Source: Pseudomonas sp. ML2-2023-3
GTDB taxonomy: Bacteria; Pseudomonadota; Gammaproteobacteria; Pseudomonadales; Pseudomonadaceae
NCBI RefSeq assembly: GCF_037055275.1
Contig: NZ_CP146343.1
Coordinates: 4,834,001-4,898,000 of the forward strand
Direction of reading: 5' to 3'
DNA: 64,000 nt
Shown: one piece after another, positions 35,798 through 44,684 of the stretch
How positions within the stretch are numbered: position 1 is the stretch's first letter
How the letters are laid out: every line of letters begins with the position of its first letter
Translations under genes and position numbers: made by a program
The notes under the pieces: generated by a model
The model's input: the letters and a program-made list of their open reading frames with translations, nothing else
What the model was told of the DNA's origin: nothing
The model's database searches: none

Positions 35798-37507
35798 TTA
35801 ACGTGGTTCGATATGGGCAATCATCAGTTGCACGGTTTCGTTGCCGCGAAACTCGTTGAGGTCGAGTTTGTAGGCCAGTTCAACCCAGCGAATGGTCGGG
35901 TTCGGCCACACTTCGCGATCGACCCCGAAGGCAATGCCGTCGAGCTTCACACTGCCGCATTCAGTTTTGAGCACCACTTTCAAATGCCGCTCGCCAACGA
36001 TGCGCTGCTCAACCAACTGGAACACCCCGTGAAACAACGGTTCCGGGAAGTGCTGCCCCCACGGCCCGGCATTGCGCAGGGCCCGCGCCAGCTCCAGGTG
36101 AAACTCTTCAACTGCCAGGCTGCCGTCGGACAACATACGCCCGGTGAGGTCCTCTTCACGCAGTTGACGTCGGACTTCGGCATCAAATGCCTGAGAGAAC
36201 AGCGTGAAGTTGGCCTCGGGCAAGGTCAATCCGGCCGCCATCGCATGGCCGCCGTATTTACTGATCAAGTCCGGATGCTGGGCGGCCACTACGCTGAGTG
36301 CGTCGCGGATATGAAAACCCTGAACCGAACGCCCCGACCCCTTGAGCATGCCGTCGCCTGCATCGGCAAAGGCGAAGGTTGGGCGGAAGTAACGCTCCTT
36401 GAGGCGCGAAGCCAGAATCCCGATCACCCCCTGGTGCCACTCAGGATCAAACAGACACAGGCCAAACGGCATGCTGTCGATTGTCAGATCCTTGAGTTGG
36501 GCCAGCGCTTCACGCTGCATCCCCTGCTCGATGGACTTTCGGTCCTGGTTCATCTCGTCCAGTTGCGCGGCCATTTCCCGAGCCGCATTGGCGTCATCGG
36601 TCAGCAGGCACTCGATGCCCAGGCTCATGTCGTCCAGTCGCCCGGCGGCGTTCAGGCGCGGCCCCAGGATAAAGCCCAGATCGGTCGAGGTGATTTTTGA
36701 GTGATCGCGCTTGGCCACTTCCAAAATGGCCTTCAGCCCCGGACGCGCGCGCCCGGCACGGATTCGCTCAAGCCCTTGATGCACCAGAATCCGGTTGTTG
36801 GCATCCAGCGGCACCACGTCCGCCACACTGCCCAATGCCACCAGGTCCAGCAACTCGGCGATGTTCGGCGCCTTGCTGTCCTGGTACCAGCCCAGGCTGT
36901 TCAAGCGCGCACGCAAGGCGATCAGTACGTAAAAGATGACCCCGACCCCCGCCAGCGCTTTGCTGGGGAATTCGCAGCCGGGCTGGTTGGGGTTGACGAT
37001 GGCATCCGCCGCCGGCAGTTCGTTGCCCGGCAAGTGGTGGTCGGTAACCAGCACGCTCAATCCGGCTTTTTTGGCCGCGGCCACGCCTTCAATACTGGAG
37101 ATCCCGTTGTCGACCGTAATCAGCAACTGCGGGGTACGCGTCAGCGCGACTTCGACGATTTCCGGGGTCAGGCCGTAGCCGTATTCAAAGCGGTTGGGCA
37201 CCAGATAATCGACATGGGCCGCCCCCAGCAAACGCAAGCCCAGCATGCCCACCGTACTGGCCGTAGCCCCGTCGGCGTCAAAGTCGCCCACGATCAGAAT
37301 GCGCTGGCGCTGCTCGAGCGCCACCACCAGCAAATCCACGGCCGCATCGATGCCCTTGAGCTGCTGGTACGGGATAAGTCGCGCCAGACTTTTGTCCAGC
37401 TCAGCTTGCGACTGCACACCCCGTGCCGCGTAGAGACGCGTCAGCAGGGTTGGCATTTCGCCCAAAAAAGGCAGGGTTTGAGGCAGTGGACGAGGTTCGA
37501 TGCGCAT
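35798..37507 (-). CDS. recJ: Single-stranded-DNA-specific exonuclease RecJ
   Basis: A 569-residue DHH-family 5'-3' single-strand exonuclease for recombination and mismatch repair. The DHH catalytic core has VGDFDADGATASTVGMLGL (motif I), LVTDHHLPGNELP (motif III with the DHH triad) and NPNQPGCEFPSKALAGVG. The second domain (DHHA1) has KYGGHAMAAGLTL, and an OB-fold follows toward the C-terminus. Length and domain order are as in E. coli RecJ. It reads away from yaeQ on the same strand after a 42-base gap; the two may be co-transcribed. Confidence 0.95.
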   Translation of the reverse strand: MRIEPRPLPQTLPFLGEMPTLLTRLYAARGVQSQAELDKSLARLIPYQQLKGIDAAVDLLVVALEQRQRILIVGDFDADGATASTVGMLGLRLLGAAHVDYLVPNRFEYGYGLTPEIVEVALTRTPQLLITVDNGISSIEGVAAAKKAGLSVLVTDHHLPGNELPAADAIVNPNQPGCEFPSKALAGVGVIFYVLIALRARLNSLGWYQDSKAPNIAELLDLVALGSVADVVPLDANNRILVHQGLERIRAGRARPGLKAILEVAKRDHSKITSTDLGFILGPRLNAAGRLDDMSLGIECLLTDDANAAREMAAQLDEMNQDRKSIEQGMQREALAQLKDLTIDSMPFGLCLFDPEWHQGVIGILASRLKERYFRPTFAFADAGDGMLKGSGRSVQGFHIRDALSVVAAQHPDLISKYGGHAMAAGLTLPEANFTLFSQAFDAEVRRQLREEDLTGRMLSDGSLAVEEFHLELARALRNAGPWGQHFPEPLFHGVFQLVEQRIVGERHLKVVLKTECGSVKLDGIAFGVDREVWPNPTIRWVELAYKLDLNEFRGNETVQLMIAHIEPR

Positions 37508-37549
37508 AAGCGGGTGAAGAGTCTCTTGGTCGTAATAAAGTGGAGTGGC

Positions 37550-38092
37550 TTAGCCGCGTTCGCCTTGCAGCCACTGCAACTGCACTTCGTGCTGGCCGCG
37601 ATCGTCGGTCACGAAGATAGTGCCTTCGCTGATCATGACATCCCACTTGATAACCCGTGGCATGTCTTTGGCCAGCACTTCAAGAATCTCTTGCGGGACG
37701 GCAGCAATGTTGACGTTTTTCAGGTTTTTGATCGCCGGGATCACCTTGCCTTCCCACACACGCAAGCTGCCATAGGCCAGCAAACTGGTGCGCTCGGTAC
37801 GGCGCGAGCACCAGGTCAGGCGGTCGGCGTCGGGCTGGCCAACTTCGATCCAGTGCAAAACACGGTCATCCAGGCTTTTTTCCCACAGAGCTGGTTCGTC
37901 TACATCAGACAGGCCACGACCAAAAGACAGATGCTCGTTGTACCAAAAGGCGTAGGCAAGAAGGCGCACGGTCATGCGTTCTTCGGTTTCCGAAGGATGA
38001 CGGGCGATGGTCTGCTTGACGCTTTCATAAACCCCGCGATCGAGATCGGTCAGGTTGAGTTCAAACTTGTAGGTCGTGGACGGCTGTGCCAT
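37550..38092 (-). CDS. yaeQ: YaeQ family protein
   Basis: A 180-residue YaeQ protein. The family has a nuclease-like (PD-D/ExK-type) fold, but its activity is unproven. Conserved parts visible: YKFELNLTDLDRGVYESVKQTIARHPSET, LAYAFWYNEHLSFGRGLSD, DEPALWEKSLDDRVLHWIEVGQPD. The Asp, Glu and Lys distribution fits. ATG at 38092 is preferred over an upstream start because the conserved N-terminus MAQPSTTYKFEL begins there. It lies upstream of recJ on the same strand and diverges from a CoA transferase gene. Confidence 0.9.
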   Translation of the reverse strand: MAQPSTTYKFELNLTDLDRGVYESVKQTIARHPSETEERMTVRLLAYAFWYNEHLSFGRGLSDVDEPALWEKSLDDRVLHWIEVGQPDADRLTWCSRRTERTSLLAYGSLRVWEGKVIPAIKNLKNVNIAAVPQEILEVLAKDMPRVIKWDVMISEGTIFVTDDRGQHEVQLQWLQGERG

Positions 38093-38227
38093 GAACGGGC
38101 TTCTTGATACTGAGAAAGGCGGCAAGTCTAACCGATACGCTGTCATTGAACGAATCGACCCGCTTCTTGCCAGCGACCAGCTATGTTAAAAGGCTGTACT
38201 CGCTCGCCCCCAGGACAAGGATTCCAC

Positions 38228-39427
38228 ATGCCGCTTGCCACCAAACCCCTATCAGGCCTAAAGGTCGTCGAACTGGGCACTCTGATCGCGGGGCCTTTTG
38301 CATCGCGCATTTGCGCTGAGTTTGGCGCACAGGTGATCAAGGTCGAGTCCCCGGATGGTGGCGATCCTCTGCGAAAATGGCGCAAGTTGTACGAAGGCAC
38401 GTCGCTGTGGTGGTTCGTCCAGGCGCGCAACAAAAAATCCCTGACCCTGAACCTCAAGCATCCCGATGGCCTGGACATCCTCAAGGCCTTGCTGGCTGAC
38501 GCCGATATCCTGATCGAAAACTTTCGCCCCGGCGTGCTCGAAAAACTGGGCCTGGGCTGGGATGTGCTGCATGCCCTGAACCCGAAACTGGTGATGGTGC
38601 GCCTGTCCGGCTTTGGCCAGACCGGCCCCATGAAAGACCAGCCGGGCTTTGGCGCGGTAGGCGAGTCCATGGGCGGGCTGCGCTACATCACCGGTTTTGA
38701 AGACCGCCCTCCGGTGCGAACCGGCATCTCCATTGGCGACTCGATTGCCGCGCTGTGGGGCGTCATTGGCGCCCTGATGGCGTTGCGTCATCGCGAGGTC
38801 AACGGCGGGCAAGGCCAGGTGGTGGACGTAGCACTCTACGAGGCCATTTTTGCCATGATGGAGAGCATGGTCCCCGAATTCGATGTGTTCGGTTTTATCC
38901 GCGAGCGCACGGGCAACATCATGCCGGGCATTACCCCGTCTTCGATTCATACCAGCCTGGACGGCAAGCACGTACAGATCGGCGCCAACGGCGACGCTAT
39001 CTTCAAGCGTTTCATGCACATCATTGGCCGTGACGACCTGGCGAATGATCCGGCACTGGCCAGCAACGATGGCCGTGACGCCCGTCGTGATGAGCTGTAT
39101 GGCGTGATTGACCGCTGGGTCGGCTCGCTGCCGCTTGAGACGGTGCTGGAGCAGTTGAGCACGGCGCAAGTCCCCGCCAGCCGCATTTTTTCAGCAGAAG
39201 ACATGTTCACTGACCCGCAATTTCTGGCCCGTGAAATGTTTCTGCAAGCCAAGCTGCCTGACGGCAAAGACTTCAAAATGCCCGGTATCGTGCCCAGGCT
39301 GTCTGAGACTCCCGGCTCGGCCGATTGGGTCGGGCCTGAGTTGGGCGCCCATAATCATGAGTTGTTGAGCGCGCTGGGCTACGACGCAGCAGCCATCGCC
39401 AACCTCAAGCAAGCGGGCGCCATTTAG
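38228..39427 (+). CDS. CaiB/BaiF family CoA transferase
   Basis: A 399-residue family III CoA transferase: it moves CoA between carboxylic acids through an aspartyl anhydride. The Rossmann-type fold begins VVELGTLIAGPFASRICAEFGAQVIKVES; ENFRPGVLEKLGLGW and RLSGFGQTGPMKDQPGFG are family blocks; the likely catalytic Asp sits in RTGISIGDSIAAL. The substrate cannot be read from sequence; alpha-methylacyl-CoA racemase-like or formyl-CoA transferase-like roles are alternatives. ATG 38228 has AAGGA upstream. The next gene follows after 42 bases on the same strand but appears unrelated in function. Confidence 0.86.
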   Translation: MPLATKPLSGLKVVELGTLIAGPFASRICAEFGAQVIKVESPDGGDPLRKWRKLYEGTSLWWFVQARNKKSLTLNLKHPDGLDILKALLADADILIENFRPGVLEKLGLGWDVLHALNPKLVMVRLSGFGQTGPMKDQPGFGAVGESMGGLRYITGFEDRPPVRTGISIGDSIAALWGVIGALMALRHREVNGGQGQVVDVALYEAIFAMMESMVPEFDVFGFIRERTGNIMPGITPSSIHTSLDGKHVQIGANGDAIFKRFMHIIGRDDLANDPALASNDGRDARRDELYGVIDRWVGSLPLETVLEQLSTAQVPASRIFSAEDMFTDPQFLAREMFLQAKLPDGKDFKMPGIVPRLSETPGSADWVGPELGAHNHELLSALGYDAAAIANLKQAGAI

Positions 39428-39469
39428 GCCCGTTGCCACGTTGAGTGGCAACCGAAGGAGATCAGCACG

Positions 39470-40282
39470 ATGACTCATCGCTTGAAGTGGCGAAGCCTTT
39501 GGGCAGGCCTGATAACGCCGCTGCTTCTGGTCTGGGCCACCGGCAGTCAGGCCGAGCCAAAGCTGATCTGGCTGCTGCGCGATCTACCGCCGCTCACGGT
39601 GTTTCACGGGCAGCAAAAAGGTCAGGGGGTCATCGATCAAATGATGCCCGTGCTGATCGAAAGCATGCCGCAGTACCAGCACGTCATCATGCAGGTCAAC
39701 CGGGCGCGGGCCCTGCAGATGCTGGGTGAACGGGCACTGGCCTGCGATCCGGCCTTGATCTGGAACCCCGCTCGCGCCCAGTCGATTGTCTACTCCGCAC
39801 CCGTTGCAGTCATGCACAGCAATGGCATGGCCATTCTGAGTGAGAACCGGCACCTGGTCGAACCCTTCATCCAGAACAACAAGGTTGACCTGCCAGGGCT
39901 GCTAAAGGCTCAAACCATGAAGCTTGGAGTCATTGCCAAGCGCAGCTACGGCGAGTGGATTGACGCCCAGCTGACCCAGGCCCCTGCCAGCCAGATTGTC
40001 ATGCATTACGGCAACGATCCGCTGAGCAGCCTGCTGCAAATGCAGCAGGCTGGCCGCATGCCGGCACTGCTGGGGTATTGGCCGGAGATCCAGGCCAAGG
40101 CCAACGAACAAGGTTTGCCGCCCGACTCACTGACGTTTTACCCGATTCAGGGCGCACCCGCGTTTCAGTCCATTTACATTGGTTGTTCGGCCACACCTGA
40201 AGGTCGCGAGGTCATTCGCAGCGTCAATACCCTGCTCAACACATTGGGGCCAGCCCCCGTGTCGCACCTGGATTCGCAATGA
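39470..40282 (+). CDS. TIGR02285-type periplasmic solute-binding-like protein
   Basis: A 270-residue exported protein. The signal peptide ends near GSQA (about residue 27). The mature protein has the layout of small extracellular solute-binding domains of the TIGR02285 group: KLIWLLRDLPPLTVFHGQ, QVNRARALQMLGERALACDP, and LLKAQTMKLGVIAKRSYGEW. These proteins are common in pseudomonads; their ligand is unknown and no permease is encoded nearby. GAAGGAG lies 8 bases before the ATG. A terminator follows directly, so it is at the end of a transcript with the CoA transferase or alone. Confidence 0.75.
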   Translation: MTHRLKWRSLWAGLITPLLLVWATGSQAEPKLIWLLRDLPPLTVFHGQQKGQGVIDQMMPVLIESMPQYQHVIMQVNRARALQMLGERALACDPALIWNPARAQSIVYSAPVAVMHSNGMAILSENRHLVEPFIQNNKVDLPGLLKAQTMKLGVIAKRSYGEWIDAQLTQAPASQIVMHYGNDPLSSLLQMQQAGRMPALLGYWPEIQAKANEQGLPPDSLTFYPIQGAPAFQSIYIGCSATPEGREVIRSVNTLLNTLGPAPVSHLDSQ

Positions 40283-40296
40283 CAAAAAAAACAATA

Positions 40297-40334
40297 AAAA
40301 AAACCCGAGCAGTGGGGAAGCTACTCGGGTTTTA
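40297..40334. terminator. Intrinsic terminator
   Basis: AAACCCGAG (40301-40309) and CTCGGGTTT (40324-40332) with an A-run on the left and T-run on the right. It separates the solute-binding-like gene from the convergent lone receiver gene. Confidence 0.85.
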
Positions 40335-40447
40335 ACAAGGTCTTGACGACCCGCTCAACAGGCTACAAGCATCGGAGCAATAGACTTGCTCCTGTTGATG
40401 GAAAATCTGACACACCAAGCCCGCTGAAAGTTCCCCGATACCAGCAG

Positions 40448-40864
40448 TTAATTCCCCTTGGCAGCGCCAGCGCTCGAACACGTGCGCTGATATGAGTCCA
40501 GCAATTGCCCCAAGCTGCCCAGGGTCAGTGGTTTAGACAAGCAGCCCAACACCCTCAGGCCTTGCTTGCGGGCCAGCTGGGCCGCTCTTTCGATCACAGG
40601 GGGCGCCGCCGCACTCAAAATGATCACCGCCCTCGCACTGCGCGCGCGGGCCAGTTCGCTGATCAACTCAAGCCCCGATGTGCCGTCCATGTAGAGATCG
40701 CAAATGGCAAGATCGATTGCCCCGCACTTGAGCAGGGACTCCCGGGCCGAGTCCACGCTTTCAGCCGTCAGGACGTCAAAAATCCGAAAAGCGTTCAACA
40801 TTTGGTGCAACGCCATTAACTGAAACGGGTTGTCTTCAAGAATCAATACTTTCAGAGGCCGCAT
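40448..40864 (-). CDS. Stand-alone receiver-domain response regulator
   Basis: A 138-residue single REC domain, no output domain. Conserved residues: acidic pocket LILEDNPFQ, phospho-acceptor Asp in LAICDLYMDGTSGLEL, Ser/Thr near VIILSAAAPP and Lys in GCLSKPLTLG. It ends a few residues after the fold. The opening KVLILEDNPFQLMALHQMLNA resembles the receivers of regulators that partner BvgS-like sensors in Pseudomonas. It follows the BvgS-like sensor gene on the same strand after 136 bases, so the two were probably a pair. What reads out its phosphorylation is not visible here. Confidence 0.8.
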   Translation of the reverse strand: MRPLKVLILEDNPFQLMALHQMLNAFRIFDVLTAESVDSARESLLKCGAIDLAICDLYMDGTSGLELISELARARSARAVIILSAAAPPVIERAAQLARKQGLRVLGCLSKPLTLGSLGQLLDSYQRTCSSAGAAKGN

Positions 40865-41000
40865 CTTGAACCTTCAGGGCATAAACCTGCTGTTACAGAG
40901 TGTGTGAACTTTAGTAGGCCCAGCAGCCAAGAAACATAGGAAATTTCTGAAAGTTGTGCTGTTTTATACAAAGTTTGTTTTTAACGTTTAAGTGAGCCTG

Positions 41001-43094
41001 CTAGCTCCACTTCCTGGTCTCGGAGGTATCAAACCACCCGCCTACCAGCCCTTCCAGCCGCCCTGATACGGAGTAAAACGGGACAGTCCACTGGTAGATT
41101 TCCATACCTCCCGCTTTAAACTCCACCCACCGTTTTTTGTAGCAAGGCTTACGGCTCTGGATCATGCGCATAAGCTCTTGCTGAAACTGCTCAGCCAGCT
41201 CATCAGGAAATAAATTGACGTCCGTGACCTTCAATCCGCATATCTGCTCCAGTTGCACCGACAAGCGCTCTTCATAGCTTTTATTGCAGGCGAGCAACTC
41301 ACCTTCCAGGCCCACCACGAATATCGGGCTGGGGATGCCATCCAAATAACGTCGATTGAGTTCCAGCTCCTCGCGCAGGGATTGCTCAAACCGGCGCCTG
41401 ATCCCTAGCTGCCTGCGCAGAAACCGGTTCCATGAAAACAGCATGAGGCCAGCGGTAAACAACGCTGCAAATGCCCAATACAACCAGACTGAAGGGTAAG
41501 CTCCCCCCTCGATAACAAGTGGTTGACCAACGCCTCCCAACCATCGGGTTCTCAGCGCTCGAAATTCGGCCACCGGAATGGCCTCAAGCGCCTTGTTCAT
41601 GATGCCAAGCAGCTCAGGGTATTGGGTCGATACCGAAAAACTGGCAGCGGTCCATCGTCCATCCACACTGCGCCCGACCTTTAGACGCCCCGGCGGATAG
41701 AGGTGAGCTTGTGTCTCGCTCTGGATCGTTGCATCCGCATCACCCGTGGCCACTGCGTGGCGTGCCTGGGCGTAGGTATCCACCAGCAGCAAGGTGATTG
41801 CGGGGTACTCTCGTCGAATCAAGTCTTCGAGGGCGTGCCTGGCGGGAAGCACCAGCACCTTACCCGCCAACTGGTCCAGCGAACCCAGCCGGGAATCATT
41901 GACGCGCACCACAAATACCCAGGGTGCCCCTCCGTAGGAATAGGTGAAGTCCAGAAAAGCGCTACGCTCACGGTTTCGGGAGAGGCTGGAGTTCATTTGC
42001 GCCTCGCCACTTTTGAGCATGTCCAGAATGTTCACCGTTGAAAACGCTTCCTTGTGCACAAACTGCAGCCCGGTCATTCGAGATATACGCGCCAGAATGT
42101 CAACGCTCAGCCCCACCCAGCGACCGTCTCCAGCCCTGAACGCGTACAACGGAAACTGTTGGGTGGCGAGGGTCACGACCGGATGACGCTTGATCCATTC
42201 CTGCTCGTCGGGCAACAGATCGATGGGCTGCTGCCCGCTGCTCCCTTCAAGCCCGGTCGTCCAGCGGGCCAGGACCATCTGTCTCGTTGCGTCATCAATG
42301 CTGCCGAATGCCTTTTCAATCAACGCTGCTAGCTGGGGCTCGGAGCGGCGAGTGGCAAAAGCAAACCCGTCAGCCGGCAAAACGCTATCACCCATAATGC
42401 GCACCCCTGAGTAAGGCCGAACATTCTTGAATGCCTGCACCATGAGCTCGTTACCGATGAATGCATCGATATCCCCTTCAGCCAGCGCTTCCATGGCACT
42501 CTGCAAATGGGGGGTGAGGATGAGCTCGCTGTCGGGGTAAAACCCATGGGCGGTCTGTATATCGACGTAACAATCGACAAAGCCTATCTTTTTACCCGCC
42601 CAGCGCGTAATCGGCTCGAAGTCACTGGCACGCCCGACGATGACCCCTTGATCAACCATGTAGCTGCGGGAAAAAGCGATGCCTTCAATCCCCCGTTCAA
42701 AGCCGCTGGCACTGGTCAGGATGTCGATTTTCCCGGCCAGCAGCTCGGCCACTGCCTGGTCTCGCTTTTTGTAGCCCAAAAGCTCGACAGACACTCCCAG
42801 CCTGTCACGAACGAGCCCCAGGTAATCGGCGCTGAGGCCCTGGTAGTAATCGCGATCATTGGTGATATCGACAGGTTCGTAATCGCCGAGGGCGATACCC
42901 ACACGCAGCGTTGGGTGATCGGCCAGCCATTGCTGTTCAGAGGCATCCAGTTGCAGCGGCTTGAACTCGATAAAGCTTGTTGCAAGCCTGAAGGGCAAAC
43001 CATGGCTGGCAATGGCCGGCTGCATACAGGTCAGGAGAACCATCGCCAGCAATAGGCGCGCCCCTGATTCAAATGCCTGGTGAAGTGGTGACAT
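41001..43094 (-). CDS. BvgS-like sensor with two periplasmic domains and PAS, no kinase domain
   Basis: A 697-residue membrane sensor. After a signal peptide, two SBP_bac_3-type Venus-flytrap domains follow (first about residues 55-285, beginning WLADHPTLRVGIALGDYEP; second about 300-520, beginning WIKRHPVVTLATQQFPLYAF). One transmembrane helix (about 535-555, VWLYWAFAALFTAGLMLFSW) leads to a PAS domain (LDGIPSPIFVVGLEGELLACN...GGWFDTSE). The protein then stops. BvgS/EvgS-type sensors continue with a histidine kinase and receivers of several hundred residues; none is present here. ATG 43094 is chosen because of AAGGA upstream and a good signal peptide. The lone receiver downstream may be its former partner. 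Confidence 0.83.
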   Translation of the reverse strand: MSPLHQAFESGARLLLAMVLLTCMQPAIASHGLPFRLATSFIEFKPLQLDASEQQWLADHPTLRVGIALGDYEPVDITNDRDYYQGLSADYLGLVRDRLGVSVELLGYKKRDQAVAELLAGKIDILTSASGFERGIEGIAFSRSYMVDQGVIVGRASDFEPITRWAGKKIGFVDCYVDIQTAHGFYPDSELILTPHLQSAMEALAEGDIDAFIGNELMVQAFKNVRPYSGVRIMGDSVLPADGFAFATRRSEPQLAALIEKAFGSIDDATRQMVLARWTTGLEGSSGQQPIDLLPDEQEWIKRHPVVTLATQQFPLYAFRAGDGRWVGLSVDILARISRMTGLQFVHKEAFSTVNILDMLKSGEAQMNSSLSRNRERSAFLDFTYSYGGAPWVFVVRVNDSRLGSLDQLAGKVLVLPARHALEDLIRREYPAITLLLVDTYAQARHAVATGDADATIQSETQAHLYPPGRLKVGRSVDGRWTAASFSVSTQYPELLGIMNKALEAIPVAEFRALRTRWLGGVGQPLVIEGGAYPSVWLYWAFAALFTAGLMLFSWNRFLRRQLGIRRRFEQSLREELELNRRYLDGIPSPIFVVGLEGELLACNKSYEERLSVQLEQICGLKVTDVNLFPDELAEQFQQELMRMIQSRKPCYKKRWVEFKAGGMEIYQWTVPFYSVSGRLEGLVGGWFDTSETRKWS

Positions 43095-43164
43095 GACAGA
43101 ATCCTTGGCCACAAACCCGCCAACATGCGGGGTCTAAAAGCGGCCAAGGATGCCATGCGCAAAC

Positions 43165-43190
43165 AAAAAAGCCCGTCAGATGACGGGCTT
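43165..43190 (-). terminator. Intrinsic terminator of thrC
   Basis: AAAAAAGCCCGTCA-GA-TGACGGGCTT, 8-base stem with two-base loop, just after the thrC stop on the minus strand. Confidence 0.85.
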
Positions 43191-43213
43191 CAAAACGCGT
43201 AAGACAAATGCTC

Positions 43214-44623
43214 TTAAAGAGGCTTGCCTCGATTACCATGCTGGCTGACAAAGGCTTGAACAGCCTTGAGATCATTTGCCAACACGGTGTAGCGCTCTTC
43301 TCGCTCAAAAAGGTCGGAAAGGTGCGACGGCAACTCCTGCGCTTTTCCTATGCCGGCTTTCTCAACCGCTTCCGGGAACTTGACCGGGTGTGCCGTGCCC
43401 AGGATAACCATCGGAATATCCAGGCTGCGACGGCATTCGCGAGCTGCACGCACGCCAATGGCAGTGTGCGGATCCAGCACTTCACCGCTCTCGGCAAACA
43501 CCTGGGCGATGGTTTCGCAGGTCTGCTCATCATCGACTGCCAACGAGTCGAACAGACGGCGCGCCTCGGTCCAGCGATCATCTTCAACGCTGAAGTTGCC
43601 GGTTTGCTTGAACGTGTCCATCAGGGCTGCAACCGCCGCGCCATTGCGACCGTGAAGATCGAACAGCAAACGTTCGAAGTTCGAAGACACCATGATGTCC
43701 ATCGACGGCGACAGGGTCGCGTGCAGGGTGTCCTTGGCGTACTGATTGCCGCTCATGAAGCGATGCAGGATGTCGTTGCGGTTGGTGGCAACGATCAACT
43801 GGTTGATCGGCAAGCCCATGTTGCGCGCCAGGTAACCCGCAAAGATGTCGCCAAAGTTGCCGGTAGGCACCGAGAACGACACTGATCGGTGCGGTCCGCC
43901 CAGTTGCAGGGCTGCATGGAAGTAGTAAACGATCTGGGCCATGATCCGCGCCCAGTTGATCGAGTTCACCGCGACCAGGCGTGTGCCCTTGAGGAAACCC
44001 TGGTCGGCAAAACTGGCCTTGACCATTTCCTGGCAGTCATCGAAGTTGCCTTCGATGGCGATGTTATGAATGTTGTCACCGAACAGCGTAGTCATCTGGC
44101 GACGCTGAACTTCCGACACCCGGTTATTGGGGTGCAGGATGAAAATGTCGACATTCTCGCAATGCTTGCAGCCTTCAATGGCAGCCGAGCCGGTATCACC
44201 GGAGGTTGCTCCGACAATCACCACGCGCTCGCCACGCTTTGCCAGCACGTAGTCGAGCAAGCGACCGAGCAGTTGCAGGGCGAAATCCTTGAACGCCAGG
44301 GTCGGGCCGTGGAATAGCTCAAGCACCCATTCATTGCCATTGAGCTGACGCAGCGGCGCTACCGCTGCGTGGGAAAACGCGCCGTAGGTTTCTTCGAGAA
44401 TCTTTTTGAAGTCCGCGTCCGGGATACTGCCGGTCACAAACGGGCGCATGACCCGAAACGCCAACTCGTGGTACGGCAAACCGGCCCAGGAAGCGATTTC
44501 TTCCTGGGTAAAGCGCGGCAGGTTTTCCGGCACATACAAACCGCCATCGCTGGCCAGCCCGGCCAGCAATACATCTTCAAAATTCAGGGCCGGTGCCTGG
44601 CCACGGGTGCTGATATAGCGCAT
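43214..44623 (-). CDS. thrC: Threonine synthase
   Basis: A 469-residue PLP enzyme that converts O-phosphohomoserine to threonine. The PLP-lysine motif is HGPTLAFKDFALQ (Lys near residue 110), with the phosphate-binding loop VGATSGDTGSAAIEG and SVPTGNFGDIFAGYL. The N-terminal MRYISTRGQAPALNFEDVLLAGLASDGGLY is the classic beginning; ATG 44623 is therefore the start although the frame is open a few codons upstream. It follows hom by 61 bases, within which two adjacent hairpins are found, the second of which covers its ribosome binding site. Confidence 0.96.
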   Translation of the reverse strand: MRYISTRGQAPALNFEDVLLAGLASDGGLYVPENLPRFTQEEIASWAGLPYHELAFRVMRPFVTGSIPDADFKKILEETYGAFSHAAVAPLRQLNGNEWVLELFHGPTLAFKDFALQLLGRLLDYVLAKRGERVVIVGATSGDTGSAAIEGCKHCENVDIFILHPNNRVSEVQRRQMTTLFGDNIHNIAIEGNFDDCQEMVKASFADQGFLKGTRLVAVNSINWARIMAQIVYYFHAALQLGGPHRSVSFSVPTGNFGDIFAGYLARNMGLPINQLIVATNRNDILHRFMSGNQYAKDTLHATLSPSMDIMVSSNFERLLFDLHGRNGAAVAALMDTFKQTGNFSVEDDRWTEARRLFDSLAVDDEQTCETIAQVFAESGEVLDPHTAIGVRAARECRRSLDIPMVILGTAHPVKFPEAVEKAGIGKAQELPSHLSDLFEREERYTVLANDLKAVQAFVSQHGNRGKPL

Positions 44624-44629
44624 GTTTTT

Positions 44630-44679
44630 CAAACCTTCGGTTTGAGCGCCAAGCGGCCGGGAACCTGCCGCTTGGCGCT
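44630..44679 (-). promoter_or_regulatory. hom-thrC intercistronic double hairpin, RBS occluded
   Basis: A 13-base perfect stem AGCGCCAAGCGGC / GCCGCTTGGCGCT (44645-44657 / 44667-44679) is followed at once on the coding strand by CAAACC-GAA-GGTTTG (44644-44630). The GAAGG of the latter is the thrC Shine-Dalgarno, so it would be sequestered. No T-run follows, so it is unlikely to be a terminator. Confidence 0.7.
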
Positions 44680-44684
44680 ATCAA

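Noticed and set aside
36701..38107. A 468-codon open frame antisense to recJ and yaeQ
   Set aside because: Spans two unrelated genes on the other strand with no domain of its own.
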